A DNA stretch of 64,000 nt from an uncultured Paracoccaceae bacterium (GCA_947498645.1 CANMKS010000001.1:2084032-2148031), one strand, 5' to 3'. Shown: positions 43,569-53,877, counted from the stretch's first letter. Numbers and translations: made by a program. The notes: a model not told the origin generated them from the sequence alone.

Positions 43569-44182
43569 GCGGATGGCAGGGCGCCCGGCGCCGTGAACGA
43601 GGCCTCTGTCGTGATCGCATCCGCCAACAGCCCCTGATAAGTGGCGCGCGGAATTTCGACTGCGCCCAGACTGGCCAGATGGTCCGTGATGAACTGCGTA
43701 TCAAACAGGGTGAAGCCGCCCAGTACAAGTCGGTCAACCAGATAGGCAAGCGCCACCTTTGACGCATCGGTTTTGCGACTGAACATGCTTTCGCCAAAGA
43801 ACGCGCCGCCGATGGTCACACCATAGACCCCACCAACAAGGTCGGCGCCTTCCCAAACCTCGACAGAATGCGCCACACCCTGCTGGTGAAGGCGCAGATA
43901 AAGGTCAAAGATTGTGTCGTTGATCCAGGTTTCATCCCGGTCGGCGCAGCCCTTAACCACATCGCCAAAGGCCACATCGCAGGTTACAGTGAAGTGCCCG
44001 CGCCGCATCGTGCGTGCAAGACTGCGCGAGATATTGAACCCATCAAGTGGAAGCACGCCGCGCATCTTGGGATCAACCCAAAACACCTCTGGGTCGTCGC
44101 GCCCTTCCGACATCGGAAACACACCCACCTGATAGGCCTGCAAGAGTAGGGCCGGTGTCAGGATGGGGTCGCTGTCCTTCAC
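43532..44182 (-). CDS. aat: Leucyl/phenylalanyl-tRNA-protein transferase
   Basis: A 216-aa enzyme of the N-end rule that transfers Leu or Phe from aminoacyl-tRNA to N-terminal Arg or Lys of proteins, marking them for ClpAP. Conserved wording includes LLLQAYQVGVFPMSE, VFWVDPKMRGVLPLDGFNISRSL, WINDTIFDLYLRLHQQGVAHSVEVWEGADLVGGVYGVTIGGAFFGESMFSR and FDTQFITDHLASLGAVEI. The start is GTG 44182, 6 bases after the accC stop, so it belongs to the accB-accC-aat operon. Confidence 0.95.
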   Translation of the reverse strand: MKDSDPILTPALLLQAYQVGVFPMSEGRDDPEVFWVDPKMRGVLPLDGFNISRSLARTMRRGHFTVTCDVAFGDVVKGCADRDETWINDTIFDLYLRLHQQGVAHSVEVWEGADLVGGVYGVTIGGAFFGESMFSRKTDASKVALAYLVDRLVLGGFTLFDTQFITDHLASLGAVEIPRATYQGLLADAITTEASFTAPGALPSAQDVIQRNAQTS

Positions 44183-44188
44183 GCGACG

Positions 44189-45538
44189 CTAGGCGGGCAG
44201 GTTTTCTTCAAGCCAATGTTCCAGCCAGTGAATGTTGTATTCACCGGTTTGCACGGCCTCCTCGGCCAGCAAGGCATGAAACAGCGGGATGGTGGTATCC
44301 ACACCATCAACGATCAGTTCACCCAGAGCGCGGCCCAGACGTGCAAGTGCCTCTGGACGGTCACGGCCATGCACGATCAATTTGCCAATCAAACTGTCGT
44401 AGTAAGGCGGAATGCGGTAACCGTCGTAGAGTGCTGAGTCCATCCGCACGCCAAGCCCACCGGGCGCGTGATACTGCGTAATCGTGCCGGGGCAGGGGGC
44501 GAAGTTTGGCAGCTTCTCTGCGTTGATCCGCACCTCGATCGCGTGACCGTTGATTTTCAGATCGTCCTGCCCAAAGGACATGGGCAGGCCGGATGCGACG
44601 CGCAATTGTTCGCGCACAAGATCCACACCGAAAATCCCCTCGGTCACCGGATGCTCGACCTGCAAACGGGTGTTCATCTCGATAAAGTAGAATTCATCGT
44701 TCTCGAACAGAAATTCGATTGTCCCCGCGCCGATGTAATTGATCTTGGCGACGGCATCAGCACAGACCTTACCGATCCGCGCGCGCAGCTCGGGTGTGAT
44801 GCAAGGGCCAGGAGCCTCTTCAAAAACTTTCTGGTGGCGGCGTTGCAGGGAACAATCACGTTCGCCCAAATGCACAGCATTGCCTTTGCCATCGCCGAAC
44901 ACCTGAATTTCGATGTGGCGCGGTGTGGTCAGGTATTTTTCGATATAGACTTCGTCATTGCCAAAGGCCGCTTTGCCTTCGGCCCGTGCCGAATGGAATG
45001 CCTTTTCCATGTCAGCGGCCGTCTGGGCCACCTTCATGCCGCGCCCGCCGCCGCCTGCGGTGGCTTTGATAATCACGGGATAGCCGATTTCTTCGCCGAT
45101 CCGCTTGGCATCTGCCAGCGTTGGCACGCCGCCATCCGAACCCGGCACACAAGGTACGCCCAGCGCTTTCATCGTATCTTTGGCGGTGATCTTGTCGCCC
45201 ATCACGCGGATATGCTCGGCTGTGGGGCCAATGAATGTCAGGTCATGGTCCTGAACGGCCTGCACGAATGCGGCATTTTCAGACAGGAAGCCATAGCCGG
45301 GATGGATCGCCTGCGCGCCGGTGATTTCACAGGCCGAAATGATCGCCGGAAAGGACAGATAACTTTGGGTAGAGGAGGGCGGGCCGATACAGATCGCCTC
45401 ATCCGCCATGCGCACATGCATCGCATCGGCGTCTGCGGTGGAATGCACGGCGACGGATTTGACACCCATTTCGTGGCAGGCGCGCACGACACGCAGGGCA
45501 ATCTCACCCCGGTTTGCAATAAGGATTTTATCGAACAT
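44189..45538 (-). CDS. accC: Acetyl-CoA carboxylase biotin carboxylase subunit
   Basis: A 449-aa ATP-grasp enzyme that carboxylates biotin on AccB, the first half-reaction of fatty-acid synthesis. It starts [27 protein letters not shown]. The ATP-binding loop is [56 protein letters not shown] and [16 protein letters not shown] are diagnostic. Length is typical. It lies 11 bases downstream of accB and immediately upstream of aat. Confidence 0.97.
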   Translation of the reverse strand: MFDKILIANRGEIALRVVRACHEMGVKSVAVHSTADADAMHVRMADEAICIGPPSSTQSYLSFPAIISACEITGAQAIHPGYGFLSENAAFVQAVQDHDLTFIGPTAEHIRVMGDKITAKDTMKALGVPCVPGSDGGVPTLADAKRIGEEIGYPVIIKATAGGGGRGMKVAQTAADMEKAFHSARAEGKAAFGNDEVYIEKYLTTPRHIEIQVFGDGKGNAVHLGERDCSLQRRHQKVFEEAPGPCITPELRARIGKVCADAVAKINYIGAGTIEFLFENDEFYFIEMNTRLQVEHPVTEGIFGVDLVREQLRVASGLPMSFGQDDLKINGHAIEVRINAEKLPNFAPCPGTITQYHAPGGLGVRMDSALYDGYRIPPYYDSLIGKLIVHGRDRPEALARLGRALGELIVDGVDTTIPLFHALLAEEAVQTGEYNIHWLEHWLEENLPA

Positions 45539-45549
45539 TGGGGCGGCCC

Positions 45550-46050
45550 TTATTCGATGATCACGAGAGGTGCGCCGAATTCGACGGCAGCGCCGTCTTC
45601 GACCAGAATCCGCTTTACTGTGCCCGAACGCGGCGCCGGGATATGGTTCATGGTTTTCATCGCTTCGATGATCAGCAGCGTGTCGCCTTCCTTGACCGAA
45701 GCGCCGACGCTGACAAATGGAGCAGCACCAGGCTCTGCCGCCATATAGACCGTGCCAACCATGGGTGAGGTCACAGCACCGGGATGGCTTGCCGGATCGA
45801 CGTTGTCAGAGGCAGGAGCAGCCGGCGCTGCCGGGGCAGCAGCGACTGGTGCGGCTGGTGCGGCGGCAGGTGCCGCTGGCATGCTTTGCTGGACAATGGT
45901 TTGTGTCTGGCGACTGACCCGGACGTTCAGGCTGTCGTTTTCAGCGTAGTCTCGTTTGACCTGTAGCTCTGTCAGATCGTTTTCGCGCAACAGTTCTGCC
46001 AATGCCTGAATAAAGCTGACATCGCTATCGTGAGAAGTTTTTTTGCTCAT
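45550..46050 (-). CDS. accB: Acetyl-CoA carboxylase biotin carboxyl carrier protein
   Basis: A 166-aa AccB. The N-terminal segment ([23 protein letters not shown]) is followed by an Ala/Pro-rich linker (about 60-90). The biotinyl domain has the attachment lysine in [17 protein letters not shown], a slight variation on the usual EAMKMMN. GAGGA precedes ATG 46050; the frame is open to 46116 but those codons lie in the probable promoter. It heads the accB-accC-aat unit. Confidence 0.95.
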   Translation of the reverse strand: MSKKTSHDSDVSFIQALAELLRENDLTELQVKRDYAENDSLNVRVSRQTQTIVQQSMPAAPAAAPAAPVAAAPAAPAAPASDNVDPASHPGAVTSPMVGTVYMAAEPGAAPFVSVGASVKEGDTLLIIEAMKTMNHIPAPRSGTVKRILVEDGAAVEFGAPLVIIE

Positions 46051-46168
46051 ATTGTCCTCGGCCTGTTGCCCATATTTTTGGCGTCTTTGCGACGTTACGT
46101 CACAAACCATCACCATGCTTATAGGGCAAGGTCGCGAGGGTGGGAAGCGGGGTCAGTTCTAAAATGTC

Positions 46169-46501
46169 TCAAGCCGTTTTCGTGGTACGGTCTCCGCCTG
46201 TTGTGGATTCCGGCTGGGCTGTCCCATCAGCCCCTTCTGCGGCGTCAAAGGGCAGCATTGGCACGTCATAGGGTCGCAATGTCCGCTCTGCAGGCAAAAT
46301 TTCGGCCGGGGTGTCGGGGATGTTATCCACCGACAGGCGGGCCGAGACGGCCCCTGCGACGAAGGGGCGATCGGCTGGCAGGGTTGCCGGATGGTCCTGT
46401 TTTTCGACCGCCTGCACCTTTGTGGTGATGGCGCGTTCAATCGGTGAGACACCGGGCGAAACGGCTACGGCCGGGAGGGGAAGGTTAAGTGCTGTATCCA
46501 T
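46169..46501 (-). CDS. Hypothetical protein
   Basis: A 110-aa protein rich in Ala, Pro, Thr and Asp with no signal peptide or membrane segment, probably disordered in part. GGAG precedes ATG 46501 at good spacing, which supports translation. I recognise no family. It lies between the liv operon and accB on the same strand, 117 bases after the livF stop, and could be co-transcribed with either. It might also be non-coding. Confidence 0.5.
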   Translation of the reverse strand: MDTALNLPLPAVAVSPGVSPIERAITTKVQAVEKQDHPATLPADRPFVAGAVSARLSVDNIPDTPAEILPAERTLRPYDVPMLPFDAAEGADGTAQPESTTGGDRTTKTA

Positions 46502-46618
46502 TGCAAGGCTCCGGGAAGCGGGGGAATCTGGTCATGCCAGAATTCCGCCTGCCGGTTACCAAAAGCTTAAGCCGCGCCGATGAATTTGATGGCATTTTAT
46601 CTTAACGCCGCACGCCAG

Positions 46619-47368
46619 TTAGATCGCCAGATACTGCTCACGCAATTGGGTATCCTCAAGCACCTCGGCAGCGGAGCCATCATAAACCACTGTGCCTGTA
46701 TCCAGGATCACCGCGCGATCAGCGAGCTTCAATGCAGCGACGGCGTTTTGTTCGACAATCACCGTTGTGATGCCCTGATCGCGAATGATCCCCAATGTCT
46801 TGGCGATCTCCTGCACGATCACGGGGGCCAGGCCCTCGTAAGGTTCATCCAGCAGCAGCACCTTGATGTCGCGGGCCAGGGCGCGGGCAATCGACAACAT
46901 CTGTTGTTCACCGCCTGACAGGGTCACGCCCTCTTGCTTGCGCCGCTCGCCCAACCGCGGGAACAATTCGTAAATCCGTTCCAGCGACCAGCCTTTCGGC
47001 GGTGCGATCTGGGCCAGTTGCAGGTTTTCCTCGACCGTGAGGCCGGGAATGATGCGCCGATCCTCTGGCACCAGTGCGATGCCTGCGGCGGCGGCCTGAT
47101 GGCTTTTCATCTCGTGCAGAGGCTGGTGATCAAGCCAGATTTCGCCGTGGCGCAGCTCTGGATCATCCAGGCGGGCGATGGTGCGCAGGGTCGAGGTCTT
47201 GCCCGCGCCGTTCCGGCCCAACAGCGCCAGAATTTCACCTTCGTGGATGTTAAAGCTGATGTTTTGCACGATGTAGCTTTCGCCGTAATATGCCTCAATC
47301 TCCCACACGCTCAGATACGCGGGGTGTGTGGCGGCATTATTGGCGTTCTTGTTGAATGGTGCGTTCAT
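46619..47368 (-). CDS. livF: Branched-chain amino acid ABC transporter ATPase LivF
   Basis: A 249-aa ATPase. Walker A is GRNGAGKTS, the Q-loop region reads ALVPEDRRIIPGLTVEENL, the signature is TLSGGEQQMLSIARALARD and Walker B is VLLLDEPYEGLAPV. The N-terminal YYGESYIVQNISFNIHEGEIL fits LivF. It is the last gene of a livKHMGF operon and, with LivG, powers uptake of leucine, isoleucine, valine or related compounds through LivH/LivM. Confidence 0.93.
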   Translation of the reverse strand: MNAPFNKNANNAATHPAYLSVWEIEAYYGESYIVQNISFNIHEGEILALLGRNGAGKTSTLRTIARLDDPELRHGEIWLDHQPLHEMKSHQAAAAGIALVPEDRRIIPGLTVEENLQLAQIAPPKGWSLERIYELFPRLGERRKQEGVTLSGGEQQMLSIARALARDIKVLLLDEPYEGLAPVIVQEIAKTLGIIRDQGITTVIVEQNAVAALKLADRAVILDTGTVVYDGSAAEVLEDTQLREQYLAI

Positions 47369-47434
47369 TTTTGTCTCCGGGGTGACAGACCTTCATCGAA
47401 AATCTGTGGACAACTTTGTGCCAGAAAATGGCGT

Positions 47435-48193
47435 TTAGACCTGTGCCTCACCAAGATAGGCTTCGCGCACCTTGGGATGGCCCTTGATATTATCCGGCGT
47501 ATCCTCGACCAGCGGCATGCCCTGGGCCAGCACGGTGATCCGTTCGGCCAGCGAGAACACCACATTCATGTCATGCTCGATGATGGCCATGGTGATCCCG
47601 CGTTGCTCGCGGATTTCCTTTAACAGGTTGATGGTGTTTTCCGTATCCGCACGTGCCATGCCTGCCGTCGGTTCATCCAACAGCAAAAGTTTGGGATCCT
47701 GGACAAGACACATCGCCATTTCCAGACGCCGTTTGTCGCCGCGCGACAGACTGGACGCGGTCATGTCTTTCTTTTCAAGCATGTTTACATCGCTCAGGAT
47801 TTCGTCAGCCTGCTGCTGAATGTCCTTTTCGGCAAAGATGCTTTCGATGGCGTGCATACGAAACGCGCCGTCCCGTTTGGCAAAGCAAGGGATCATGACG
47901 TTTTCGAAAACGCTGAGATCACCGAAGATTTCGGGCGTCTGAAACACCCGGCTGATGCCCATCTGGTTGATCTCATGCGGCTTGCGCCCCAGAACGGATT
48001 GCCCATCAAACATCACCGACCCGCTGTCGGGGATCAGTTTGCCGACCAGCACATTCAGCAAGGTGGACTTGCCCGCACCATTGGGGCCAATGATGGCATG
48101 TGTTGTGTTCTCGGCCACGCTCAGGTTCACGTCCCCCAGCGCCTGCAAACCGCCGAACCGCTTGTTGATGCCTTTGACTTCAAGAATTCCCAT
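47435..48193 (-). CDS. livG: Branched-chain amino acid ABC transporter ATPase LivG
   Basis: A 252-aa ATPase. Walker A is GPNGAGKST, the signature is LSRGDKRRLEMAMCLVQDP and Walker B is LLLLDEPTAGMARADTENTI. The C-terminus ends with DNIKGHPKVREAYLGE, characteristic of LivG-type proteins. It lies between livM and livF, 12 bases after livM. The signature LSRG differs from the usual LSYG or LSGG but is common in this branch. Confidence 0.93.
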   Translation of the reverse strand: MGILEVKGINKRFGGLQALGDVNLSVAENTTHAIIGPNGAGKSTLLNVLVGKLIPDSGSVMFDGQSVLGRKPHEINQMGISRVFQTPEIFGDLSVFENVMIPCFAKRDGAFRMHAIESIFAEKDIQQQADEILSDVNMLEKKDMTASSLSRGDKRRLEMAMCLVQDPKLLLLDEPTAGMARADTENTINLLKEIREQRGITMAIIEHDMNVVFSLAERITVLAQGMPLVEDTPDNIKGHPKVREAYLGEAQV

Positions 48194-48205
48194 CAGTCTT
48201 ACTCC

Positions 48206-49405
48206 TTACTCAGCCGGTTCAGTGGCTTTGGATTTCGCGTCTTCGGGCTGTTTGCGCCGGAACATGGCGGCGATCTTCTGTCCGCCCTGAACAAGGCCAC
48301 CTGGCAGGAAGATCACGACAAGCATGAACACCAGGCCCAGCGTCAGGTGCCAGCCCTTGCCGATGAACGGGTGGATGATCGCAACAACGAAGTTCTCAAG
48401 ACCGTCAGGAAGAAAGGCAAACCAGCCATGCAGGATCGTGTCATTGATTTTTGAGAAGATGTTCTCAAAATATTTGATCATGCCTGCGCCCAGAACCGGG
48501 CCAATCAGCGTTCCCGCACCGCCAAGGATGGTCATCAGAACAACCTCGCCCGATGCCGTCCACTGCATCCGTTCGGCACCCGCCAGCGGGTCCATGGAGG
48601 CCATAAGCCCGCCAGCAAGACCGGCATACATGCCAGAGATGACAAAGGCCGCCAGTGTGTAGGGGCGCGAATTCAGGCCGGTATAGCTCATCCGGGTCTG
48701 GTTGGATTTGATCGCCCGCAGCATCATCCCGAAAGGCGAACGGAAGATTCGGATCGCCAGGTAGAACGACAGGATCAAGAACAACGCAGCGAGGTAGTAA
48801 CCGGCGTTGAACGTAAATAGCCAGTTCCCCAGCGCCAGCTCATAGCTTGCCCGCATTTCCAGCCCGAACAGGGCGGGAACCGGAATGTTGCCCGTTGCCG
48901 TCTGAGCAGCACCAAAAATACGCGGGTCATCCAGCGCAAGTTGCAGACCGGTTTCGCCACCAGTGATCGGCGTCAGCACAGAGTAGGCAAGCGCGAATGA
49001 CATCTGGGCAAAGGCCAACGTCAGGATCGAAAAGTAGATGCCTGACCGCCGCAAGGAGATAAAGCCGATCAGCAGCGAGAACAGGCCAGCAATAATCACA
49101 CTCAGGATGATGGCCGGCAGGACGTTCATACTAAGCAGCTTGAACATCCAGACGGCTGCGTAAGATCCCACACCCAGGAATGCCGCGTGACCAAAGGACA
49201 GATAGCCGGTCAGCCCGAACAGAATGTTGAACCCGATGGCAAAGATGCCAAAGATCACAAAGCGCTGCATCAGGTCAGGATAACCCGCGTTGAACTGCGC
49301 CATTTCTGACCCTTCAGGGAAGGGGTTGAGGATGAAGGGGGCCAGCATTGTCAGACCGATCACGATCAGCAACAGCCGGAGGTCTTTTTTCTCTAATCCG
49401 AGCAT
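48206..49405 (-). CDS. livM: Branched-chain amino acid ABC transporter permease LivM
   Basis: A 399-aa permease with about ten hydrophobic segments. Family wording includes [69 protein letters not shown] and [46 protein letters not shown]. It forms the channel with LivH. A highly charged C-terminus ([18 protein letters not shown]) projects into the cytosol. It starts 4 bases after livH ends. Confidence 0.93.
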   Translation of the reverse strand: MLGLEKKDLRLLLIVIGLTMLAPFILNPFPEGSEMAQFNAGYPDLMQRFVIFGIFAIGFNILFGLTGYLSFGHAAFLGVGSYAAVWMFKLLSMNVLPAIILSVIIAGLFSLLIGFISLRRSGIYFSILTLAFAQMSFALAYSVLTPITGGETGLQLALDDPRIFGAAQTATGNIPVPALFGLEMRASYELALGNWLFTFNAGYYLAALFLILSFYLAIRIFRSPFGMMLRAIKSNQTRMSYTGLNSRPYTLAAFVISGMYAGLAGGLMASMDPLAGAERMQWTASGEVVLMTILGGAGTLIGPVLGAGMIKYFENIFSKINDTILHGWFAFLPDGLENFVVAIIHPFIGKGWHLTLGLVFMLVVIFLPGGLVQGGQKIAAMFRRKQPEDAKSKATEPAE

Positions 49406-49409
49406 TGGC

Positions 49410-50441
49410 TTACTCCTCCATCACGCCTTTGCGGCCCATCAGGCCACGTGGACGCGTCAACAGAATGATAATGGCAACAAGGTAAATGATGATCTGGTTG
49501 ATGCCGGGCAGGAAGTCGATGACCGCCGACATGGAGGCGAAACTCTCCAGAATACCCAGCAGGAAGCCAGCGGCGACAGCGCCGGGAAGTGACCCCATGC
49601 CGCCCACAACAACCACAACAAAACTAAGCACGAGGAAATCCATCCCCATGTGGTAGTTGGGCGAGTTGATCGGCGCGTACATGACACCCGCCAGACCCGC
49701 GACGGCGGCGGCAATCCCGAACATGATTGTGAACCGCTTGTCGATATCGATACCAAGCAGGCCAACGGTCTCGCGGTCGGCCATTCCGGCACGGACAACC
49801 ATGCCGAAGGTCGTGAACTGCAAGAAAGCGAAGACAGCAGCGATGATGCCGATCGAGAAGAAGAAGTAAACCAACCGCCAATAGGGGTAGATGATCGCAT
49901 TGGGGTCAAAACCAAGTGCCACGCCAAAATCGAAGCTGCCGACAAAGGCGGAAGGCGCAGGTGTTGGGATCGGGTTCGCCCCGTAGAGATACTTGACGAT
50001 TTCCTGGATCACGATGGCCAGACCAAAGGTAACAAGGATCTGGTCGGCATGTGGGCGCTTGTAGAAGTGCTTGATCAGCCCGCGCTCCATGATGAAGCCG
50101 ATAGCGATCATCACCGGGATGGCTGCAATAATCGATATCGGCACAGCCCAATCGATAATGACATCACCAGTCGCTTGGCCAAACCAGTCATAGATATAGG
50201 GCACTTCCACCTGTAGCGGGTTGCCCAGAAAATCTGTCCGCGTCTCATCCACAACCTTGTGGCTGAGGGTGAGCAGCTTGCTCATCGTGACGGCGACAAA
50301 GGCACCCAGCATGAACAGCGCGCCATGGGCGAAGTTGACGACACCCAAGGTGCCGAAGATGAGTGTCAGCCCCAGCGCAATCAAGGCATAGGCCGAGCCT
50401 TTATCAAGCCCGTTGAGAATTTGAAGAATGAACTGGTCCAT
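49410..50441 (-). CDS. livH: Branched-chain amino acid ABC transporter permease LivH
   Basis: A 343-aa permease. It begins [48 protein letters not shown], diagnostic of LivH. It also carries [53 protein letters not shown] loop between the first two segment groups (about 55-85) is longer than in E. coli LivH. A strong stem-loop separates it from the upstream binding-protein gene. Confidence 0.93.
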   Translation of the reverse strand: MDQFILQILNGLDKGSAYALIALGLTLIFGTLGVVNFAHGALFMLGAFVAVTMSKLLTLSHKVVDETRTDFLGNPLQVEVPYIYDWFGQATGDVIIDWAVPISIIAAIPVMIAIGFIMERGLIKHFYKRPHADQILVTFGLAIVIQEIVKYLYGANPIPTPAPSAFVGSFDFGVALGFDPNAIIYPYWRLVYFFFSIGIIAAVFAFLQFTTFGMVVRAGMADRETVGLLGIDIDKRFTIMFGIAAAVAGLAGVMYAPINSPNYHMGMDFLVLSFVVVVVGGMGSLPGAVAAGFLLGILESFASMSAVIDFLPGINQIIIYLVAIIILLTRPRGLMGRKGVMEE

Positions 50442-50532
50442 GAGGTGACCTCTGATCGGTTTTGGGGGAGAGCAAGGTGCTCTGCATCACATCGCAGCCA
50501 ATAGGGTGGCGCGATTGAGAAATAAGGGGGGT

Positions 50533-50559
50533 GTCAGGCCGCCATTTGGGCGGCCTGAC
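50533..50559 (-). terminator. Stem-loop between livK and livH
   Basis: GTCAGGCCGCC (50533-50543) and GGCGGCCTGAC (50549-50559) form a perfect 11-bp stem with a 5-base loop. It lies right after the livK stop on the minus strand. No T run follows, so it is more likely an mRNA-protecting or partially terminating element that favours binding-protein expression. Confidence 0.7.
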
Positions 50560-50570
50560 GAAATGTTGGC

Positions 50571-51917
50571 TTATGCGCCTGGGTTACATGTACCCAATGC
50601 ACCACCTGCAAACTGTGGGTGATCAGGTGCGTAGGTGACCTGCTCCACAGGGGTGACTTCAACGATTTCAAGAAGGTCGAACTCGTTTTCCGGGTTCTCT
50701 TTACCCTTCACGACCAGCACGTCCTTAAAGCACTGGTGATCCGCGCCGCGGTACAGTGTTGGGCCATTGCCCAGACCGTCGAACTCAAAGTCTTCCAGAG
50801 CTTCGGCAACCGCACATGGGTTGAACGAACCGGCGCGTGTGACCGCATCAGCATACAGCAGGGTCTGCACGTAGGTTGTGTGCGCGGCCTGTGACGGCGG
50901 GAAGCCGTACTTTGTGCCGAAGGACCGTGTGAAGGCTTGTGAACCTGCGTCCTGCAACGACCAGTGCCAGTTGGTGGATCCGAAGATACCCGCAACGTTT
51001 GCACCCGCACCACGCGCCATGAGGCGAGAGTACAGCGGAACGACGATTTCGAAGTTCTTGCCGTTGGCCTGTGCTTCGCGCAGACCAAACTGAACCGCGT
51101 TGGTCAGCGAGTTCACCATGTTCCCGCCGTAGTGGTTCAGGACCAGAACGTCAGCACCAGAGTTCAGAACCGGCGCGATGTAGGAAGAGAAGTCAGTCTG
51201 TGTCAGCGGTGTTTTCACAGCGTTCACAGTTTCCCAACCCATGGCTTCGGTCGAGGATTTCACCGCTTCTTCTGTGGTGTAACCCCAGTTGTAGTCAGCT
51301 GTCAGGTGGTATGCCTTGCGGTCGGTGCCGTAGTTGGCAGCAAGCACAGGCGCCAGCGCCGCACCGGACATGTAAGAGTTAAAGAAGTGGCGGAAGCCAT
51401 TGGCCCGCTTATCTTTACCCGTCGTGTCGTTGGAGTGGGTCAGACCTGCCATGAAGATGACGCCAGCCTCTTGGCACAGCGCCTGTACGGCCACAGCCAC
51501 ACCAGAGGACGACCCGCCAGTGATCATGATTGCGCCGTCTTTTTCGATCATCGAACGGGCAGAAGCACGTGCGGCGTCGGACTTTGTCTGCGTATCACCG
51601 GTAACATACTTCACTTCACGGCCCAGAATACCTGTGCCGTCCAGCGCCTTGGACGAGAACGTACCCAACATGCCGCCGTCGCCGCCACCGTTGAGGTGCT
51701 CAACAGCCAACTCATAGGCGCGCAGTTCGTCTGCACCCTCGTCCGCGTAAGGACCAGTCTGCGGCACGTTGAAGCCAAGAATAACTTCGCTGTCGCCCGG
51801 TGCATTGGTAAATCCAGCATGCGCGTCCGCACGCAGATACTGCGGCAAAGCGAGGCCAGCACTGGCAACCATACCGGTCTTGAGTACGCCACGGCGTGAG
51901 AATTTCGAATTGGACAT
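50571..51917 (-). CDS. livK: Branched-chain amino acid ABC transporter substrate-binding protein (LivK type)
   Basis: A 448-aa periplasmic family 5/6-type receptor. The N-terminus SNSKFSRRGVLKTGMVASAGLALP has a twin-arginine motif (RRGVLK), so it is probably exported folded by Tat. The receptor fold shows ILGFNVPQTGPYADEGADELRAYELAVEHLNGG, MITGGSSSGVAVAVQALCQEAGVIFMAG and TAYNWGYTT-like wording (TADYNWGYTTEEAVKSS). GGAGG precedes ATG 51917. It heads the liv operon, divergent from a DUF2083 regulator. The ligand may be an amide or urea-like compound rather than leucine; sequence alone does not decide. Confidence 0.9.
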   Translation of the reverse strand: MSNSKFSRRGVLKTGMVASAGLALPQYLRADAHAGFTNAPGDSEVILGFNVPQTGPYADEGADELRAYELAVEHLNGGGDGGMLGTFSSKALDGTGILGREVKYVTGDTQTKSDAARASARSMIEKDGAIMITGGSSSGVAVAVQALCQEAGVIFMAGLTHSNDTTGKDKRANGFRHFFNSYMSGAALAPVLAANYGTDRKAYHLTADYNWGYTTEEAVKSSTEAMGWETVNAVKTPLTQTDFSSYIAPVLNSGADVLVLNHYGGNMVNSLTNAVQFGLREAQANGKNFEIVVPLYSRLMARGAGANVAGIFGSTNWHWSLQDAGSQAFTRSFGTKYGFPPSQAAHTTYVQTLLYADAVTRAGSFNPCAVAEALEDFEFDGLGNGPTLYRGADHQCFKDVLVVKGKENPENEFDLLEIVEVTPVEQVTYAPDHPQFAGGALGTCNPGA

Positions 51918-52030
51918 TAATATCCTCCCTAAAGATTTTCTGTCAGCTGGGCCTCCGCGCCCAATCGACATGGCGTCAGTCTCTTTGAGGCACCCCTTGC
52001 CAGCAACAAGCCATTGAGGTGACTGGACTT

Positions 52031-52072
52031 ATTTGTAAATTCATGCACAAATGAATTGTCAATTTTGTAAAT
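52031..52072. promoter_or_regulatory. Repeated ATTTGT/TTTGTAAAT elements between livK and the DUF2083 regulator
   Basis: ATTTGT (52031-52036) and ACAAAT (52047-52052) form an inverted pair 10 bases apart. TTTGTAAAT occurs at 52032-52040 and again at 52064-52072, 32 bases (about three helical turns) apart. The T/A-rich TTTGTAAA wording resembles the TTTGCAAA-type sites of RamB/ScfR-like regulators. This block is likely an operator for the adjacent regulator. Confidence 0.45.
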
Positions 52073-52123
52073 CGGTTTTCTTGCAAGTGCAGAAAGCTAC
52101 TGAAACTGTTGGAGGAATTCGCC

Positions 52124-53416
52124 ATGCCAGCACAGCAGCTCGCAGGGTCCAGGATCCGGGAAAAGCGACTCGACCGTGGGTTGAGGCAGGCCGCCGTGGC
52201 CGAAACAGTTGGCATATCATCGTCATATTTGAACCTGATCGAGCACAATCGGCGCAGAATCGGGGGCAAATTGTTGGCAGACATTGCCCGCGCGCTGGAT
52301 GTTGATCCCGCGCTTCTTAGCGAAGGGGCAGATGCGGCCTTGCTTGATGAGATGCGTCACGCCGCGGCCCTCTTGGGACCGGATGTCGAGGTTGCCAAGG
52401 CCGAGGAATGCGCCGGCCGTTATCCCGGCTGGAGCGCATTGATCGCGGCCCAGTCGCGCCGCATCACCGCCCTTCAGGCACAGGTGCAGGCGCTGAACGA
52501 CCGGATGGCCCATGATCCTGCGTTGGCGGGCGCTTTGCATGAGGTGATCTCGACCGTGAGTGCGATCCGGTCTTCGTCATCCATTCTGGTCGGCCCGGAA
52601 CAACTCGATGAAGACTGGCAGCGCCGCTTTCACCAGAACATCCACAATGACAGCCTGCGGCTGGCCGAAAGCAGCGAGGCGCTGATCAGCTATCTGCAAG
52701 CGCCCGATGCACAGGCGGAGCAGGCGATGTCTGCCTTTGAGCAAATGGAAAGCTGGCTTGCGCAAACGGGGTTTCATTTGTCTGCATTGGAAGGGGCGCG
52801 CGCTGATGTTGGCGCGTTCGTCAAGGCGTCAGGACTGTCTGGCGCGCCAGCCGCGCTGTTAAAGGTGCATGCTGCCCAATATGCCAAGGACGCCGCGGCG
52901 CTGCCTTTGGTGGCATTCGAAAAGGCATGCCGTGCCCACAACTATGACCCGGGCGCTATCGCACGGGAAACTTCTGAACCGATGCCGCGTATTTTGCGGC
53001 GTATGGCTTGTCTGCCACCTCAGAATGACCATCCTCCCATGGCCCTTGCGGTCTGCGATGCGGCGGGCGTGCTGACCTTTGTCAAACCCGTGCCCGGATT
53101 TTCCATGCCACGCGCAGGTGGTGCCTGCCCGCTTTGGCCGCTGTTTCTTGCACTTAGTCGCCCCGGCCAACCGATCAGGCTTGAAGTTGTCCTGCCTGGT
53201 GTCAATGCGTCGCGGGCCTTGTGCTATGCCATGGCAACTGCCTGTGCGCCTGCGCATTTTGATGTGCCCCCCGCGGTGCAAAGCATCATGCTTGTCGTGC
53301 CTGACCCGGAAGTGAGCTCCGGCACACCGCAGCCGGTTGGTGTTGCCTGCCGGATTTGCCCGCGAAGCGACTGTACCAGCCGCCGCGAACCTGCGATTTC
53401 CGGGGTCGCGGTGTAA
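52124..53416 (+). CDS. XRE-family regulator with DUF2083 domain (RamB/ScfR-like)
   Basis: A 430-aa regulator. The N-terminal helix-turn-helix (GSRIREKRLDRGLRQAAVAETVGISSSYLNLIEHNRRRIGGKLLADIARAL) is followed by a helical region. The C-terminal domain ends with CRICPRSDCTSRREPAI, a conserved cysteine cluster typical of DUF2083 proteins that sense short-chain acyl-CoA or fatty acids. The IrrE-like HExxH block seen in some relatives is not obvious. GGAGG at 52111-52115 fixes ATG 52124. It is divergent from livK and just upstream of a symporter-kinase unit. Confidence 0.78.
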   Translation: MPAQQLAGSRIREKRLDRGLRQAAVAETVGISSSYLNLIEHNRRRIGGKLLADIARALDVDPALLSEGADAALLDEMRHAAALLGPDVEVAKAEECAGRYPGWSALIAAQSRRITALQAQVQALNDRMAHDPALAGALHEVISTVSAIRSSSSILVGPEQLDEDWQRRFHQNIHNDSLRLAESSEALISYLQAPDAQAEQAMSAFEQMESWLAQTGFHLSALEGARADVGAFVKASGLSGAPAALLKVHAAQYAKDAAALPLVAFEKACRAHNYDPGAIARETSEPMPRILRRMACLPPQNDHPPMALAVCDAAGVLTFVKPVPGFSMPRAGGACPLWPLFLALSRPGQPIRLEVVLPGVNASRALCYAMATACAPAHFDVPPAVQSIMLVVPDPEVSSGTPQPVGVACRICPRSDCTSRREPAISGVAV

Positions 53417-53508
53417 ACGGCACTTTGACTTGTTTGGAGATTGCCTCAATAGTCTGACGACAGGGGCACCGCGCATATGCGCGACGCGACGGAAGAGGAG
53501 ACGATGAG

Positions 53509-53877
53509 ATGGGCAAGAGGGTCCTTCTGATCGAAGATGAGCCAAATATCATAGAGGCGATCAGTTTTATTCTGTCGCGTGACGGCTGGACCGTTCACAC
53601 GCATGAAGACGGCACGACCGCCATGGACAAGGTGTTGGGCTTTCCGCCTGATATGATCATCCTTGATGTCATGCTGCCGGGACGCAGCGGGTTTGATATC
53701 CTGCGCGATCTGCGTGGAAACGAACTCACCAAAGATGTTCCCGTCATGATGCTGACAGCACGCGGGCAGGAAAAGGACCGGGAACTGGCTCTGCGGCTTG
53801 GGGCAAATCACTTTATGACCAAACCCTTTTCCAACACCGAGGTCCGCGATTTTGTCCGTGATCTGATCGGCGTATGA
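53509..53877 (+). CDS. Single-domain response regulator (CheY-like receiver)
   Basis: A 122-aa receiver with no output domain. The acidic pocket is LIEDEP, the phosphoacceptor is D53 (MIILDVMLPGRSGFDILRDLR), and T83 (MLTARGQ) and K105 (FMTKPFS) are the conserved switch residues. It must act by protein contact or as a phosphate sink or relay. Its last four bases overlap the start of the small membrane protein (ATGA), which in turn overlaps the symporter-histidine kinase, its probable partner. Confidence 0.9.
   Translation: MGKRVLLIEDEPNIIEAISFILSRDGWTVHTHEDGTTAMDKVLGFPPDMIILDVMLPGRSGFDILRDLRGNELTKDVPVMMLTARGQEKDRELALRLGANHFMTKPFSNTEVRDFVRDLIGV

Noticed and set aside
44468..45748. 426-aa open frame antisense to accC
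   Set aside because: accC is certain on the minus strand, and the frame has no recognisable domain.
50571..51917. Urea-type UrtA binding protein
   Set aside because: The Tat signal and length would allow it, but the adjacent permeases and ATPases read as LivHMGF and no urease genes are present, so LivK is the safer name.
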